Made by a program: the position numbers and the translations under genes. From Sphaerolaimus hirsutus (lineage: Eukaryota > Nematoda > Chromadorea > Monhysterida > Sphaerolaimidae): a stretch of 64,000 nt of DNA. The stretch lies in assembly GCA_964036195.1 (NCBI GenBank), contig OZ038458.1:8569832-8633831 (forward strand), in the 5' to 3' direction. Each line of letters begins with the position of its first letter. The first letter of the stretch is position 1. Below are positions 13,345 through 25,776 of the stretch, in pieces. Below the pieces are notes generated by a model. It searched no databases and had not been told where the DNA came from. It worked only from the letters and a program-made list of their open reading frames with translations.

Positions 13345-15797
13345 ATTGGAGGATGGGATTTATGTACTTAGGATATTCAAGTGGATGATAATTTGTTGAT
13401 ATAGCGAGATGGTAAATGTCAGTGCCGCACACCGCGTTGTGCATACTTACAAGCCAACATTTTTGCTCTGTCTTTTTTTGACGTTATCCACCCTTCACAT
13501 TTGCGGCATGGTCTATGGAACGGCGTATTTTTTCAATTAGATATTCCTGAACCAATCAGTGGGCTGCAGCCCAGTTTCTTCCATTGGAAATCATGTGTGC
13601 GCTCTGTGTGCATTACCAACCGCTATATTTACCTAATTAGACTTCGCCTGACCCAGAATTCGATTAGAATGCAAGGTGCACAATTTCACGTGCTTACTCG
13701 CGTTTTGGGCGCTTTACTAGCGCCATAGTCTCTGATTGTATCTGGCACTAGTGATGTAAAAAGCGCCAGGACTTTGGCGCCAAGCGTCAAAAGAGCCATG
13801 GTGTTTTTACATCACTTTCTGGCACCTGGTCCTGCTGGCACTCGCATTTTCTTCACATCTATATTTTACTCAAGTTTTTTTTGTCGATCTTCGCACTGCA
13901 ATGTCACTGTCAAATTCATGCGAGACGAGTGTTTTAGGTTTGGTTGCATTCATTGCTCAAATTCGGTGTTAATTTGGCTTTGTTCCTGTCATGCTACGTT
14001 TATCTTTACATCTGCTTTCGATATTTGTTGTCCATTTTCCCGTTTTAGTGAAGCAGAGTTTCATTGTGATGGTTTTTTTATATCTAAAGCTCATGTTACA
14101 ACAAAACAAAAAATAATCAAGTAAAAAGATGATTTCCACCATAAAATTGATAGCATTAGAATGGATTAAGATATGGCCTAGCAACTTCTTCAAGTTCAAA
14201 TCAAGCTCAATCGATATCGATTTTTCGGTGATTTCAATCAATTTTACGTCATAGATAACGATGTGAAATTTACTGAAATTACTGAAAAATCAATATCTCC
14301 GGAAAACTTGGACCACGCACGATGCATGCTGATTTTTAAATTCGATGGGAATAACATTTTGTGCTTGCATCCTGATGAATGGCAAAGCCATTGATCCATT
14401 CTCGTGTTATCGGTTTTACTGTTGATTACAATTATTCATTCCAACGCATTTTTTTCGTCATGCTGTAACTTGAGTTTAATTATCAAAAATGCTGTGATGC
14501 AAACAGAGCTACCTAAATATATTTATATATATATGAAGACAATAATGGTAAGTAGAAATATGGTTTTCTCACTTTAAAAAGTAAACTTCTAAAAATACAC
14601 ATCAGTTTGTGCACATATCCACCACACTTCCATCATACTTTTACCACATTTGTTCCAGTGCTTTTCCACATAGGTACCTAGCTTGTATTGGTTTTTCATC
14701 AGTACCATTGAAATGTTTCTGTTCCTGATTCTAGTCACATTGCTTTCTGCTTCGTGGTCTCAACTTTCATGCAGCTTATTTTGCATTGGCAGATGCTTGC
14801 CGCCGTGTGTGTCATAAAATAGCGAAGTGCGCAGATTTTTGCACATTTATAATTAGGTATATTATAATGGGTAATTACGGCTAGTGTTGCATCCTTGTGT
14901 ACAAACGTTTGGAAAAAAATGGTAGGCTTAATCAAAGGTAGCGTAAATGTTTTTTTAATAGGCACCCTTCCATTCAGTATCTTTCAAAGTAATTTACTCA
15001 GCGGGGACTTATTAAAGATTACGCTGTAAATGCCCAACTGCAATGCAATATTTTAACCAGAGTAAGGTTAATAGACTTTTCTCGCGTAAAATTTTTTACA
15101 CCTTAGTTGCCATATTCTTTATTATTCCACCATCATTTAAATTTTTACATTTTTACACTTTCACATGAACTTTCTGCAGTTTTGCAATTGCTTCCCAAAT
15201 TGGATGGAACTGTTTGAGTGTGCCTGGCGCTTTTCACACAAATTCTCAGAGTGTCATATTAAAAATATATTTTTTAGAAACCATGCAAAGTCTATAGAAT
15301 AGCCATAGAGTTTGCATTCCAGCAAGAATGATTTTTATGTCAAATTTTTCTCTCACACTGTTTTCTAATGAATTGCATAGGTACCTTGTATTTTTGTTTT
15401 CAAGAAATTGTTCTTGAGCATCGTCAGCATGAAGATTAATAATCTTTCATTTTGTCAATAATTTTGCACCCGTCGCGACTTGCAATAGAAAAAGACATCA
15501 ATAAAAAATTAATATTCGATTGAATGAAAAATGAAGTTTATGGAGCGCTTTGTCGTGGCGACAATGAAAGCAAAGGAAAATCACATAGGAGAAAACCGAA
15601 TAAATAATGTTTATTTTCTTACTTCACTTTGGTGTGATGTCGTTAGGAGATAAGATAGCATGCCTACAAGAAATCTCAAAGCACTCGATCACTATTGCAC
15701 TCAAAAATTGGCAGTGACTAGGATTTTTTTCTAAAAAATAGCATTCTGCAAAAACTATTTTAAAAAAGTTTTAAAAAAATCGCATCCGTTTACTCAC
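13345..15797. other. Stretch without a supported gene
   Basis: It holds the 3' flank of the NETO-like gene, a 69-bp hAT-type element at 13749-13817, and about 1.9 kb of AT-rich sequence. The missing 3' exon(s) of the secreted-protein gene on the - strand should lie here or in lower coordinates, but I could not recognise one. Confidence 0.4.
13749..13817. mobile_element. 69-bp hAT-type MITE, TAGTGATG family
   Basis: TAGTGATGTAAAAAGCGCC faces TTTTTACATCACTT. It is flanked by exact 8-bp duplications TCTGGCAC at 13741-13748 and 13818-13825. The core has GGCGCC, the same motif amplified in the larger family members at 43275 and 51815. Confidence 0.88.
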
Positions 15798-18020
15798 GCA
15801 TAGACACAATTGAAAACGAATGTGAACAATTTTCCGCCCAACCACGGCTCGATCTTGGGCAATTTCGTGTATTTCTCGCAATGACAATAGGTCCTGGTGA
15901 ATTTGTAATCGGACATTTTGTGGGCGAGCGCCGGGTCCAGCGACTGGTGGGGCGCGTCCGAGTCGTCTGATGAAAATCGTCCCATGACTCGAAGTGCGGC
16001 CGAATTGTGGAATGGATCCCTCCGGCATGGCCTGTGAGTTTGTTGTGTTTATGTGGACTGAAGGCTGGCATATACTGTATTTCTTTTAATAGAACGTCAG
16101 GAAAAAATTTCATACAATCTATGGTAAAATACAATCTTCTATTAGAAGAAATACGGTAGATTGAAAATGTCAAAGTTTGGTCGATGGCGGGGATCTCCGC
16201 TGGCATGCTTTACCGAAATAAGAATATCTGTCACACAAAAATCGCACCTCGGCAACTGTTCCTTGATCGGCTTGCAGAAGACCAAGCTCAAAAACGGGTC
16301 CAATTCAGCCACTTTCTCATCCGTTCGATTGTCCACATCCGGGCACTGATAAACCTCCCCATCGCCCCCATCGCAGTCGCACAGGTCGTAATTCTTCACG
16401 CCGATCGGCTCTTGGCCGGACGCGGGTGCGTCGAAGTGCCAGGTGGCGTCGAGCACGTTGTCGTCGTAGAGCGGCACGTTGGACACCACCGAGTTTGTTG
16501 ACTGGGCGTCGTCTGAGGAGGTGCCGCTGCCTTCGCCTGGGGATGAAGGTGTGCTGATGAACTCGATGGTTTAAAATCGATTTTTTTTCCAGAAAAAGTG
16601 GAAAATTCAGAATTCTAAATGAAGAGTTTCATCCCAAAAATGCACAAGCGCCAAATCCAGAAAAATGGAGTAAAGCATGGATTTGACTTCCACGTATAGT
16701 TTTTCACATTTTTGCAAAAAAATTAGGCTTATAGTCCATTTCGTTCCCGAGATACAGGGGTACCATTTTTCAGAAAAATCACAATTTTCACATCGAAAGT
16801 GCACAAATACATTTCAGATCCCCTATGAAAAACAGAACTTTCTTATGAAAGTGCACGTATCCATCTCGGACCACCGGAGTTTCATTTCATAAGTGCACAT
16901 ATCCAAAAAATAGTTTCATTTCCAAAAGTGCACGCGTGCTCCGGATCGCTCGCGAAGAGCCGGCCGGATTTTCCCTACAAAAAAAGTTTCATTTCCAAAT
17001 GTGCATACGTGAATTTTCAAATCTATTTTGCACTATATATCAAAAATGTGTGTATATATAGATCTGAAAATTTCAATCGAGGTACTTTTCGACATGAGCT
17101 TTTTAATGGCAGACTCAGTTTTGCTCCACGATGCATAGTTTATCATTTATTTCACTCTGAATTGCAAATATTCAGATTTACTCCCTATTTTGGATGTTTT
17201 CCAAAATATGACATAACTCCCAAAATATTTGCCGGCCGACAAAATTTGTGGAATAGAAAAATGTAGAAAAATGTTCAAGGTATCTGAAAAGTGTGAGGCA
17301 AGCTTTGTCGCCCACACATGGCGCTGTCGGGCCACTGCCAAACTTTAAAACGCGGTTTTGAAAAATCAAAAATTCTGGAGATGTGCACATTTGGAATGAA
17401 ACTCTTCAAATGTGTTTTCGAATAATTGTTTTATCCGTATTTTTGGTTGAAAATGCATGAATTTAGTGCAAAAATGAAATTTAAAACTTTTATTTAACAT
17501 CTATCTATTTTCCTGAACAAAAATATGCAAATGCGTCCGCTGCAACAGCAAAGATGTATTCAAAATTGACGAGAAAAGTTTGATCTAGTGGGAAAAATTT
17601 CTAAAACTTGAAAAGTAATAAAAAGACAAATTCAGATTCAAAAACCTATTGTTGGATAAATTATATGATTAGTAGAGTCGTTTTTAGAGGAAAAAAAACA
17701 CTGATGTGGTTTTATGCATATTTTTAGCGCCTCCCCCCCATCACCCTACTCTAGCGAATCTGCAGTCCCTGGAAAATTTTACACACTACCAGTGTCACTC
17801 AATTTTTCACCAAATACAAATCCCCCAACCAACCGCTGCCCTCCCCACTGCCTTCGATCCCCCCAATCATGACCATTTCCGCCGGTGCCGGGGGTCTAAC
17901 TGTCGTTGTCGTCGGTCTCTCATAACTCGACTCAATCACTCTGCATGCCTCAAATTTGGAACAGACGCGCGAAGCCGATCGCTGGGGAAGTGCTAGTAAA
18001 AATAGCAGCGTGAGCAGCAA
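15798..18020 (-). CDS. Unrecognised secreted Cys-containing protein, first three exons
   Basis: Inferred exons: 17834-18020 (ATG at 18020), 16214-16536, 15798-15943. Phases fit at both junctions (1 and 0), and the last exon ends on GC followed by GTGAGT, so at least one more exon is missing. Translation starts with a classic signal peptide, MLLTLLFLLALPQRSAS. A Thr/Pro/Gly/Ser-rich linker (about 35-75) follows, then a Cys-containing region with CDCDGGDG, VYQCPD and LPRCDFCVTD, and finally TRTYCHCEKY and TFVFNCVYA. About 218 residues are visible. The even cysteine spacing suggests a disulfide-bonded extracellular domain. I do not recognise the family and assign no function. The intron at 15944-16213 contains a short CCGTATTT element, and intron 1 holds a large inverted-repeat element. 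Its 5' donor is GTTGGT. Confidence 0.6.
16075..16156. mobile_element. Short TA-flanked MITE, TTCTAATAGAAG subtype
   Basis: CTGTATTTCTTTTAATAGAA faces TTCTATTAGAAGAAATACGG with flanking TA. Only 82 bp. Same subtype as 26719, 33711, 40987 and 61055. Confidence 0.65.
16617..17412. mobile_element. Inverted-repeat element filling intron 1 of the secreted-protein gene
   Basis: The outer ends are inverted: GAAGAGTTTCATCCCAAAAA on the left, and on the right the complement of GAAGAGTTTCATTCCAAATG. Inside, AGTTTCATTTCCAAAAGTG and GTGCAC recur several times. No long ORF. No clear target duplication found. Confidence 0.55.
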
Positions 18021-18125
18021 CGACTGCGTGGGTGGTGTGATAAATAAGATTTAATGGGGGTTTATTCGACTGTGAGAAATCTCTGTGTGTGGTTACGAAG
18101 TTTGGTACACACAAGTAAATAGGAC

Positions 18126-18220
18126 TAGTGATGTAATACGATGGCGCTAGCGCCAAAGCAATAAGCGCCATGACGCTCCTGGCACTTGGCGCCGAAGTCC
18201 TGGCGCTTTTTACACCACTA
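18126..18220. mobile_element. 95-bp hAT-type MITE, TAGTGATG family
   Basis: TAGTGATGTAATACGATGGC faces GCGCTTTTTACACCACTA. Flanks AATAGGAC (18118-18125) and AATAGAAC (18221-18228) match at 7 of 8 bases. The core carries GGCGCTAGCGCC palindromes. Confidence 0.82.
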
Positions 18221-18257
18221 AATAGAACATCACCATCTTTGAAATTTTTATAATTAT

Positions 18258-18520
18258 TATACTCGGCGGACCGCATGCTATGCATTTTTCTGAAGGAAAC
18301 ACTCCATCATGACGTCATCGTTTATAAAATAAAAACTGATCCAGCAAAAAAGGAAAAATTTCTCAGGAAAAAAATTCGTCGCTTTTACACGACTCCGCCT
18401 TTTTCTTTTTAAAATATTTTTATTTTTTTTGTGAAAGTGCATGCATAAGTATCCTGCTCGCGCGTCATCGACCAAGACATAAATAATTTTGGGCGCATAC
18501 TTTGCAGTCCGCCGAGTATA
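18258..18520. mobile_element. MITE with ACTCGGCGGACCGC ends
   Basis: TATACTCGGCGGACCGCATG faces GCAGTCCGCCGAGTATA. The interior has CATCATGACGTCATCG and GACCAAGACATAAATAAT as in the other copies. Inserted in AT-rich DNA with TA at both edges. Confidence 0.75.
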
Positions 18521-20276
18521 CCTATAAAATACCTACTATGTATTTATAATATTGTTTTTCATGATTCCGACAGAAATACTTACCTCGTAAGAATGTTCAA
18601 CAATAACTTTGCATTGATTGTGGAAAATTTGGTGCTTTATAAACCGAGTTTTATAGATAGAGCTAACTTTTTGCGAAGTTTGTCTTGTATGCAGTTATTT
18701 GCTCATGAAAATGTAATGGTCCAGTGCGCAATAAAGTATTTTCAACTGAAGATGTATTGATATCCTGGGCAGCCATGAAGTGGTGCATGATCAAAAGCAA
18801 GACATTTGAGGTGAGAAGACATTCGTAGCACAGAAAATTGCATACGCAAAAGCGCCAGTTTGCCAAAACCGAGAAAAAAACTGACAAAACCAACCAATGT
18901 TGAACTGTAGCTGCCCAGTGCTTTAGTGCTGATCTGCGATCTCATGTTGATGAATCAACAATACGTCAAACCAGTATAGTTATGCTCAACTGAAGCTTCA
19001 ACCCTTCAGCTATAGGTAATTGATTTGTATTTAGGCGCAGTGAAGATTGTTTTCGCAATGTTTGTTAGCGCATAGTGATGGATGAAATGTCGTTTGCGTG
19101 TAATGTCGGGTGGGCCGGTTGAAAAAAGTTTCCACAGCTGTCTGCGGTAGCTAATGGATCTGCGCTACGGTAAGAAAATGAATTTAAATGAAAAATGAGT
19201 GAGGGCGAGTGAGAAATTTTATCAATTAGTCTGGTGCAATTTCTCGGCGGCAAAAAAGTATCGAGGTTTTAAGTATTTACAGTGCACAAAGAAAACGGAT
19301 TTGTGAGTCTAATTAGCAGTTGTGAATTGTGATGTGAGTGTGTCTGCAGACTTCGAAACGAGTTTGTTGAAAACTGAATGTGTTTAAAAAGTGTCGTATA
19401 CGGTAAAGCCGCTGATGGACAGTACAAGCTGCACATCAGCTGACTTGACAGAAATGACAAAAAGTAGGCAAAAATAATAAACTGCAGAACATTCGGCAGT
19501 TTATAAAATACTGGACTTGAACAGCCGTTATTTAAAATGAACATGTAAACTATGATTTGAGTAGATCTAAGCGGTGCAAAGTGCCCAGCTAACCTAAAAA
19601 AGGAATACTGACGTCAAATAACTCTTTCTCAGCCCAAAAATAACCCTAGAAATGTGCGCTTTCTGTACACACCACTTAGAAATTGCCAAAAAAAGTTTGT
19701 GGAAAAAATCGTGGTTTCGCAAAACTTTGACTGACATGACACACCGCACAAATCAGTTGCGATGTCTAATCCCGCGAAATGTGTGCGGGGCAGAATGGTT
19801 GCGCGGTACGCAGAATGGCGTACATATCAGCTTATCAAGCGGGAAATAATTGATATTTAGAAATGACCTATCAAATGCTTGAAGTTCTGATGGTAAAAGT
19901 GAAGTTCCAATGAAGTGCTTGAAGTGCTCGAACGACTTTAATTGATAGCGCAGTGATAATTTCAGTGGTACCCGTGTAAGCGTCGGTGTTATACTATTCC
20001 CACGAGAAGTTCCGTGACACCGAATACAAATCAACCTTAAAAATTAACCGATTAATATCGATCCAGAAGCGTAAGTCGATCCTAGAAAACGCGGCACGGT
20101 CCAATTTGTCAGACAAAGTGAAGACAGCAGTGAAAGGAGAAAATTCACATCACCTTCCTATGGCTCTTTATGCCTGCCCATCAGCTTTTATGGCCGTCTG
20201 TCATTTCATTCTCAGCGCACTTTGGCGGGAAATGTGAAAATATTGCCGCGCACGCACACCAGTAATACATCGAAAG

Positions 20277-20410
20277 TTCGGAAACTCATAAATCTGTTTT
20301 GAACGCATTTGAGTTTACCGCAATGGATCATTTTTGATCGCCGTCAACAGTAGTTGACAGATTCCTCTTTGTGTAAACTCAAATGTGTGCAAAACAGATT
20401 TATGAGTTTC
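20277..20410. repeat. Hairpin MITE-like inverted repeat
   Basis: GGAAACTCATAAATCTGTTT at the left is complementary to AAACAGATTTATGAGTTTCC at the right, with CATTTGAGTTTAC and GTAAACTCAAATG inside. Arms are about 40 bp around a short core. Confidence 0.7.
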
Positions 20411-21129
20411 CCAAATTTTGGTGGTATACTAGTGTGCGCAGCGCCATTGAATGAAAACTCATTTGCAGTTCCATTAAACATTCTCAGTTGACATTCTCAA
20501 AAGAGATGACAACACCAAAACTCACTAAAATGTCATTAGGAGAACTATATATACTCCCCAATCCCTACCACTTAATGGGCAAGCATAATCGACTATAAAA
20601 TGCAACAAACCGCTCGAACGCGTGCTAAATGGTACAGGGCACCATTGCGGTGCACTGCAAAGTATTTTATGTAGTGTGCTGCACAGGTAAAATTGGGGTG
20701 GTGGGAAATTGGGAGAGTGAGGATGAGGGAGGCTGAGCGAAAATAAGTAAAAAAGATTTTTTCGTACAATTCAATCATGTGGTGCTCTATTGTTCTGGGG
20801 CTACTTTATGGACACTTTAGGTGCAATCATTGTTCTTCCATTTTATATCCACCGATTCTGCAGAGTTATTATAAGTACTGAACTTTTTCAAAAGTACGTG
20901 GGAGTAAATATATTCATTTTTACCCATGCTCAAAAAATACCTAGGTAAATTGTATTATTTTTCCCAGTACTTAAATAAAATTGCGTAAAAGTATTTTTCA
21001 AGTATTTTTGAGTAAATCAAGTATTTTTAAATCGAGTGTAAAATCGACTATTTTTGGGCACATGCATAAATTGAATGTATTTCAGGGTATTTTATTGAGT
21101 CTGAGTTTGAAAAGTTGTAAATATTCCAA

Positions 21130-22005
21130 CATACAAATCTTTTTTAAACACATTCCCTTCTCAATAGCATTACTCATTTTATAGCGCGTGTGCCCATTGA
21201 CAAAAGCCAGGAGCGCCCAGCTGCATGCTGTGATTTATCAGATAAACATCCATTTCCTACAGTTTGTTTCTTGAATAAACTGTTTGTGATAAGATTACTG
21301 TAAGATAAAATTGATTATAAACTCTCAACCTATTAGTATAATTTGAAGCATTTTGATTCTGCACTTCGCGTATCCAGTAGAGTGATCAATTCCACCATCT
21401 AGGAAGTGCCAGGAACACAGGAACAAGTGCGTAGTTGGTTTTATTTTGTAGAATCGGCCAATGGGGGGTTGTTCAAGGGAATGGGGGCACTTGCACCTTC
21501 AATTTTGGATTCTGGGTTCTCACCAGTCAACCATTACCCAAGTAGAGTTTATTTCAGATAAGTGCACCAAAACATAAAATAAGTCTCACAAGCTTGCAGT
21601 ATTCTGGGCACGCTGTCCACGCCTGTCTGCCACTGCAGCTCCACAGGCCACTGGTTTACGGTAGCTACTTTTGAGTTGCTTTAAGCTTCTCGCTTCACAC
21701 CTCCGACAGGTCCAGAATACTGCCAAGCGGCGAAGTTATATACTCAAAACCCAGACATCTCGGGGCTGATAAAACCATTACAAATCTCTTGAACAAAACA
21801 TGCAAACATGAATAATATTAGCTTAAAGCATCACATCACTTTATCTCCTTTTCACACATTCCCATTTCAATAGCATTACTCATTTTACAGCATGTGTGCC
21901 CATTCCCAAGAGCCGGGAGCGCCCAGCTGCATGCTGTGATTAACCAGATACATCCATTTCCTATGGTTTGTTGCCTGAATAAACTGTTTGTGATAAGATT
22001 ACTGT
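21130..22005. repeat. Direct repeat pair of about 165 bp
   Basis: Positions 21143-21303 and 21850-22005 share a long block including CAATAGCATTACTCATTTTA, GGAGCGCCCAGCTGCATGC and GTTTGTGATAAGATTACTGT. No terminal inverted repeat is evident. Between them (21595-21735) TTGCAGTATTCTGG faces CCAGAATACTGCCAAG. Confidence 0.6.
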
Positions 22006-22427
22006 AGATAAAAGTGTTAATAAACTTGTAAAGCTACTAGAATAGTTACATCAAAAGTAGGAATATTACAAATTACATCCATAAGTAAGAACATTACATA
22101 CTTTAATCGACTGTTGATCGGGCCTGCGGAATGTCTGATTAAATATTCTTATGTATGCAGGCGTTGACGCGAAATTGTGAGATTTTCATAAGGTTACCTA
22201 TATGCATAATATTTACCTACGTTCTCGCAGGTCATGCTGATAGAAGAGCAGGTTGGTGACTCACTAAGAACATGTATGTACAATACAGCTGTATCCAATT
22301 TTTATTTTCCACACTAAAATTAAAAATCCATCGCTCTCGGAACGATCTGTGCGCGGTTTGTGGTGCTTGTGTTCGTGTACAGTTATTTGTCAAAGTCGCA
22401 GTCTTTTATTAACAAACATAACAGGAA

Positions 22428-25400
22428 ATGTTCGGATTCGGGGGGCCTAAGCTTGATGGTACGTTTTTATTAGTTTTTCTGCTTTTAAGAGCCGTTTTAT
22501 CGCATTGGCCTTGTGCCAAAAATGATTCACCCACCCCGACGGTTAATATACCCACACCGACCTACATTCACGCTTTCAGAGACGCTGTTTCAGCTGCGTT
22601 TTTGTGAAAAACAGCTGCAGCGACATGCGAGGCACGCGGAGAAGGATATGAATACGCAGAAAGCCAAAGTGAAAAAGTTAAGTTGTTTCCTGTAAACTGT
22701 AAAGTTCCTTAAAACTGTAAAGTTGCTATGTTTGAAAATCAATTCTTGTCATTTATTTTCAGGAATTGCAGAAGGGTAACGTCGAAGCGGCGAGAATATA
22801 CGCCGAAAATGCGGTACGAAAGAAGAACGAAAGTTTGAACTATTTGCGGATGGCGGGTAAAGTAGACGCGGTCCAAGCGCGCGTCCAATCCGCAGCCACG
22901 ATGCAATCCGTAAGAAATTTGATTTAGTCGAATTCATATTTAATCAAATTAATTAAGTCGATCGAATTCAATAAATTGTGACGCTTTATTCTCGCACAGG
23001 TGGCCAAAAATATCGGCGTCACTACTAAGGCGTTGGAAGCTGCACTGAGCTCTATGAACCTTGAAAAAGTACAGACGATTATGGATAAGTTCGAGACGTC
23101 CTTTGAAAATTTGGATGTCCATTCCTCAGTGAGTTTTTGGCTCTGTGGTTATGCGAAACGTTGTAATTCGTGACAACTGACAAAAAAAGTGTGCATCTAG
23201 TCAACTTGGATCATAATAAAAAAGTATCTCCATTGCGTATTTGCGTATAACATGATGTATATAGCATACTTAATCTCAAACGCTTTGAAATGTCATGTAA
23301 AATGTCGTACACATTTGTCAATTTTTATGTAAAATGTCCAGTACAAAGTACAATTTTTCCTTCATGCAGCTGACACTTGACAGATTTGTGTCCCATTTTA
23401 CATGACATTGAGCAGGATGAGTTCTGGGCTCTGGAAGTCTTAATTGCCATTGCCGTTAACAATTCACATCCACGTTAAATCCAAAAACACGTAATTGACA
23501 CTTTTCACTCCCCCTCCCACAAAACATCCACCCGAAACCCAGGTGATGGAAGGGTCAATGTCCTCAGCCACAGCCACATCTGCCCCATCAGAAGCCATTG
23601 ATGCTTTAATGAAACAAGTGGCTGATGAAAATGGTCTTGAGATCTCGGCCGCTCTTCCAGAGGTGGGCCAGGAAACCATTGTGAAGGAAAAGGGGGAGGA
23701 GGACTTGCTGACTAGAAGGTTGGATAGATAGCTGAGTTATTTGGGGGGGGGGTGTCCAGGGGAAAGCAGCCAAAAATTGCTTCGGAATAGATGATCACTG
23801 AGTGATAGATAGATAGCTGGCCGATTTGGGGGGGGGGCAGCCGGTTGGAGACCCGTGCAACGGTCTACTTGTCTAGGGAGCCTACGTCGTTCGTCTTACT
23901 CTTACTGAGGGTGTTCACTTTCCGAATTTTAAAGACATATTTTCACCCTTCCGATTTCCGACAGCTGAAAAGTGTTTTCCTTTCCATTTCCCGATTCATG
24001 TAAACCAAATTTTTAACACTCTATTCAGTTGGCTACGAACTTCCCATAGATGTTTCGAGTTGACATGGGCGGAAGATCGCCCCACCGCGGGTGTAGATTA
24101 TTTAATTTTTTTAGGAGGGGTGGGTCAATAATCGCTCATATAGACCGAAATGTGTCGAAATCAGGGACGTAGCCAGGATTTTTGAGCGGGGGGGGGGGGG
24201 CGGATTGTATACGGAGCCCGGCGAACGGGGGGGGGCGGCGCCCCCCCCCCCCTAAAAGTTTGCCCCTGTAGTAAGGGAATGGCGCCACTGGCGTTGGCGT
24301 TGGCGCCAAAACCGCTGTATACGTCTGTATTTTACAGGCATATACAGCGACATGGACAGAATATGAGTTTTTTGGAATATGAATATGACACTGGCTTTGA
24401 GGTTGCGGAGACCAATCAGCCAAATATATGTTGCGTGAAGGAAAAATGCGCGCTTGCGCGCCAAATTTTTGAAAACTGACAAAATCGTCTTCTGGAAGTG
24501 CCATTTCTGGCACATTTTTCGGTCCAGCCCGGGAAGGGGGGCGGCCGCCCCCCCCCCCCGCCCCCCCCTGGCTACGTCCTTGGTCGAAATGCAGGGACGT
24601 AGCCAGGATTTTTGAAGGGGGGGGCGGATTGCCACTGGCGTTGGCATTGGCGCCAAAACAGCAGTATATGTCTGTAGTTTACAGGCATATACAGCGACAT
24701 GGACTGGAATAGAGTCCATTTTCACTGGTTTTGAGGCTGCGGAGACTGGTCAGCCGAAAATTACGTTGCGTGAGGGGAAAATGCGCGCTTGCACGCAAAA
24801 TTTTTTCAAACCGTGACAAAATCGTCTTCTGGAAGTGCCATTTCTGGTACATTTTTTGGTCTGGCCCGGAAGGGGGGGGGGCGCCGCCCCCCCCCCCGCC
24901 CCCCCTGGCTACGTCCTTGTCGAAATGTTGTGATGGGGCTAGGGTTGGAAAAAAATCGATTTTTTTTAACGACCCCGATTTTTTTTAAAAAAAATCGATT
25001 TTTTTTAATAAAAATCGCTGGGGTCAAAATTAGCCCCATTTCTGCCTAAAATCGCCTCTGGGGTTGATAAAAGCCATATAAATTGGTAGGGAGTGCACAC
25101 TTATACTTTATGTGCTAATATAAGTACAGTAGAGCTTCGGAAAAGCTTGAAAGTCAGTTATTTTTAAGTGTAAATGTAATTAAATTGTTATATTTGTGAC
25201 GTGAATCACACTTCATTGACAATTTGCAATTTTGTTTGCAGAAATAGCATGTTCTTGCTCAGAACAAAATATAAATGATATTGGAAGTGAACATGGGTGC
25301 ATTTTGCATAAATGTTTGATGTGACAACACAAAGCATAACTATGAATACTTCCTAAAATAATTCACAGCCTACCTTACACGCTTAAAAGCACACATAAAT

Positions 25401-25776
25401 GGGTACTACACTCCCCAAAGTGGTTGTCAAAGCCATGAAAAAAGCAACTTGTGGATTGCTTGCATGAAAGTGCGCGCTCGCGCGCAAAATTTTTGCATTT
25501 TACCTAGTGCTTGAGTACCAAAAATTTTTGCCAGCGATTTTTTTTAAAAAAAATCGGTACGGGTGCTGCGATTTTTTATAAAAAAAATCGAAATTTTTTT
25601 TAAAAAAATCGCTTAAAAAAAATCGCTTGCCAACCCTAGATGGGGCATTTTACAGGGTGCGGTATTCGCTCAGATTCTTTGAGTTTTCTAAGCGAAAAGT
25701 TGTTTTACTTCATGAGATTTTTTAGAAATTTCGGAATACTTTTTACAGGTTGGCAGCTTTGAGAGATGGCGAGTGA
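22428..25776 (+). CDS. Chmp1: Charged multivesicular body protein 1 (ESCRT-III, CHMP1A-like)
   Basis: Inferred exons: 22428-22458, 22580-22676/22677, 22763-22909, 23000-23128, 23543-23718 and 25749-25776 (stop TGA). About 202 residues; animal CHMP1 proteins are close to 196-199. The sequence matches the family throughout: [14 protein letters not shown] in helix 1, [19 protein letters not shown] in helix 2, then [36 protein letters not shown] and ADENGLEI. The C-terminus [15 protein letters not shown] fits the MIT-interacting motif (acidic, L, RL, LR) that binds Vps4 and spastin MIT domains. The role is in ESCRT-III assembly and disassembly at endosomes, the midbody and the nuclear envelope. 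The N-terminus has about ten extra residues ([10 protein letters not shown]). The last intron is 2 kb, filled by three adjacent hAT-type elements. The exon 2-3 junction is one base short of in-frame with a canonical GT (see findings). Confidence 0.92.
24162..24582. mobile_element. hAT-type MITE, CAGGGACGTAGCCAGG family, copy 1
   Basis: CAGGGACGTAGCCAGGATTT faces CTGGCTACGTCCTTG. Exact 8-bp duplications GTCGAAAT at 24154-24161 and 24583-24590. The interior has runs of G and C near both ends and TACAGGCATATACAGCGACA in the core. Located in the last CHMP1 intron. Confidence 0.87.
24592..24919. mobile_element. hAT-type MITE, CAGGGACGTAGCCAGG family, copy 2
   Basis: Same ends as the copy just to the left. 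Exact 8-bp duplications TCGAAATG at 24584-24591 and 24920-24927. Its left duplication overlaps the right duplication of copy 1 by seven bases, so the two elements are neighbours at one target. Confidence 0.87.
24940..25638. mobile_element. hAT-type element, TAGGGTTGG family, with A/T-run interior
   Basis: TAGGGTTGGAAAAAAATCGA faces AATCGCTTGCCAACCCTA. Exact 8-bp duplications GATGGGGC at 24932-24939 and 25639-25646. Both ends carry many copies of AAAAAAATCG or its complement. The central 450 bp has no long ORF. Located in the last CHMP1 intron. Confidence 0.87.

Larger units (their letters stand above)
18021..22427. other. Intergenic stretch with repeats
   Basis: Between the divergent secreted-protein gene (-) and CHMP1 (+). 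It contains MITEs at 18126-18220 and 18258-18520, a hairpin at 20277-20410, one end of a CAGAGTTGTTA element near 20862, and a 165-bp direct repeat pair (21130-21303, 21845-22005). The short reading frames here have no recognisable domains. I see no supported gene. Confidence 0.45.

Noticed and set aside
24136..24725. Gly/Pro-rich - strand reading frames of 125-157 codons
   Set aside because: They run across two CAGGGACGTAGCC MITEs and G/C homopolymers and are not conserved between the copies.
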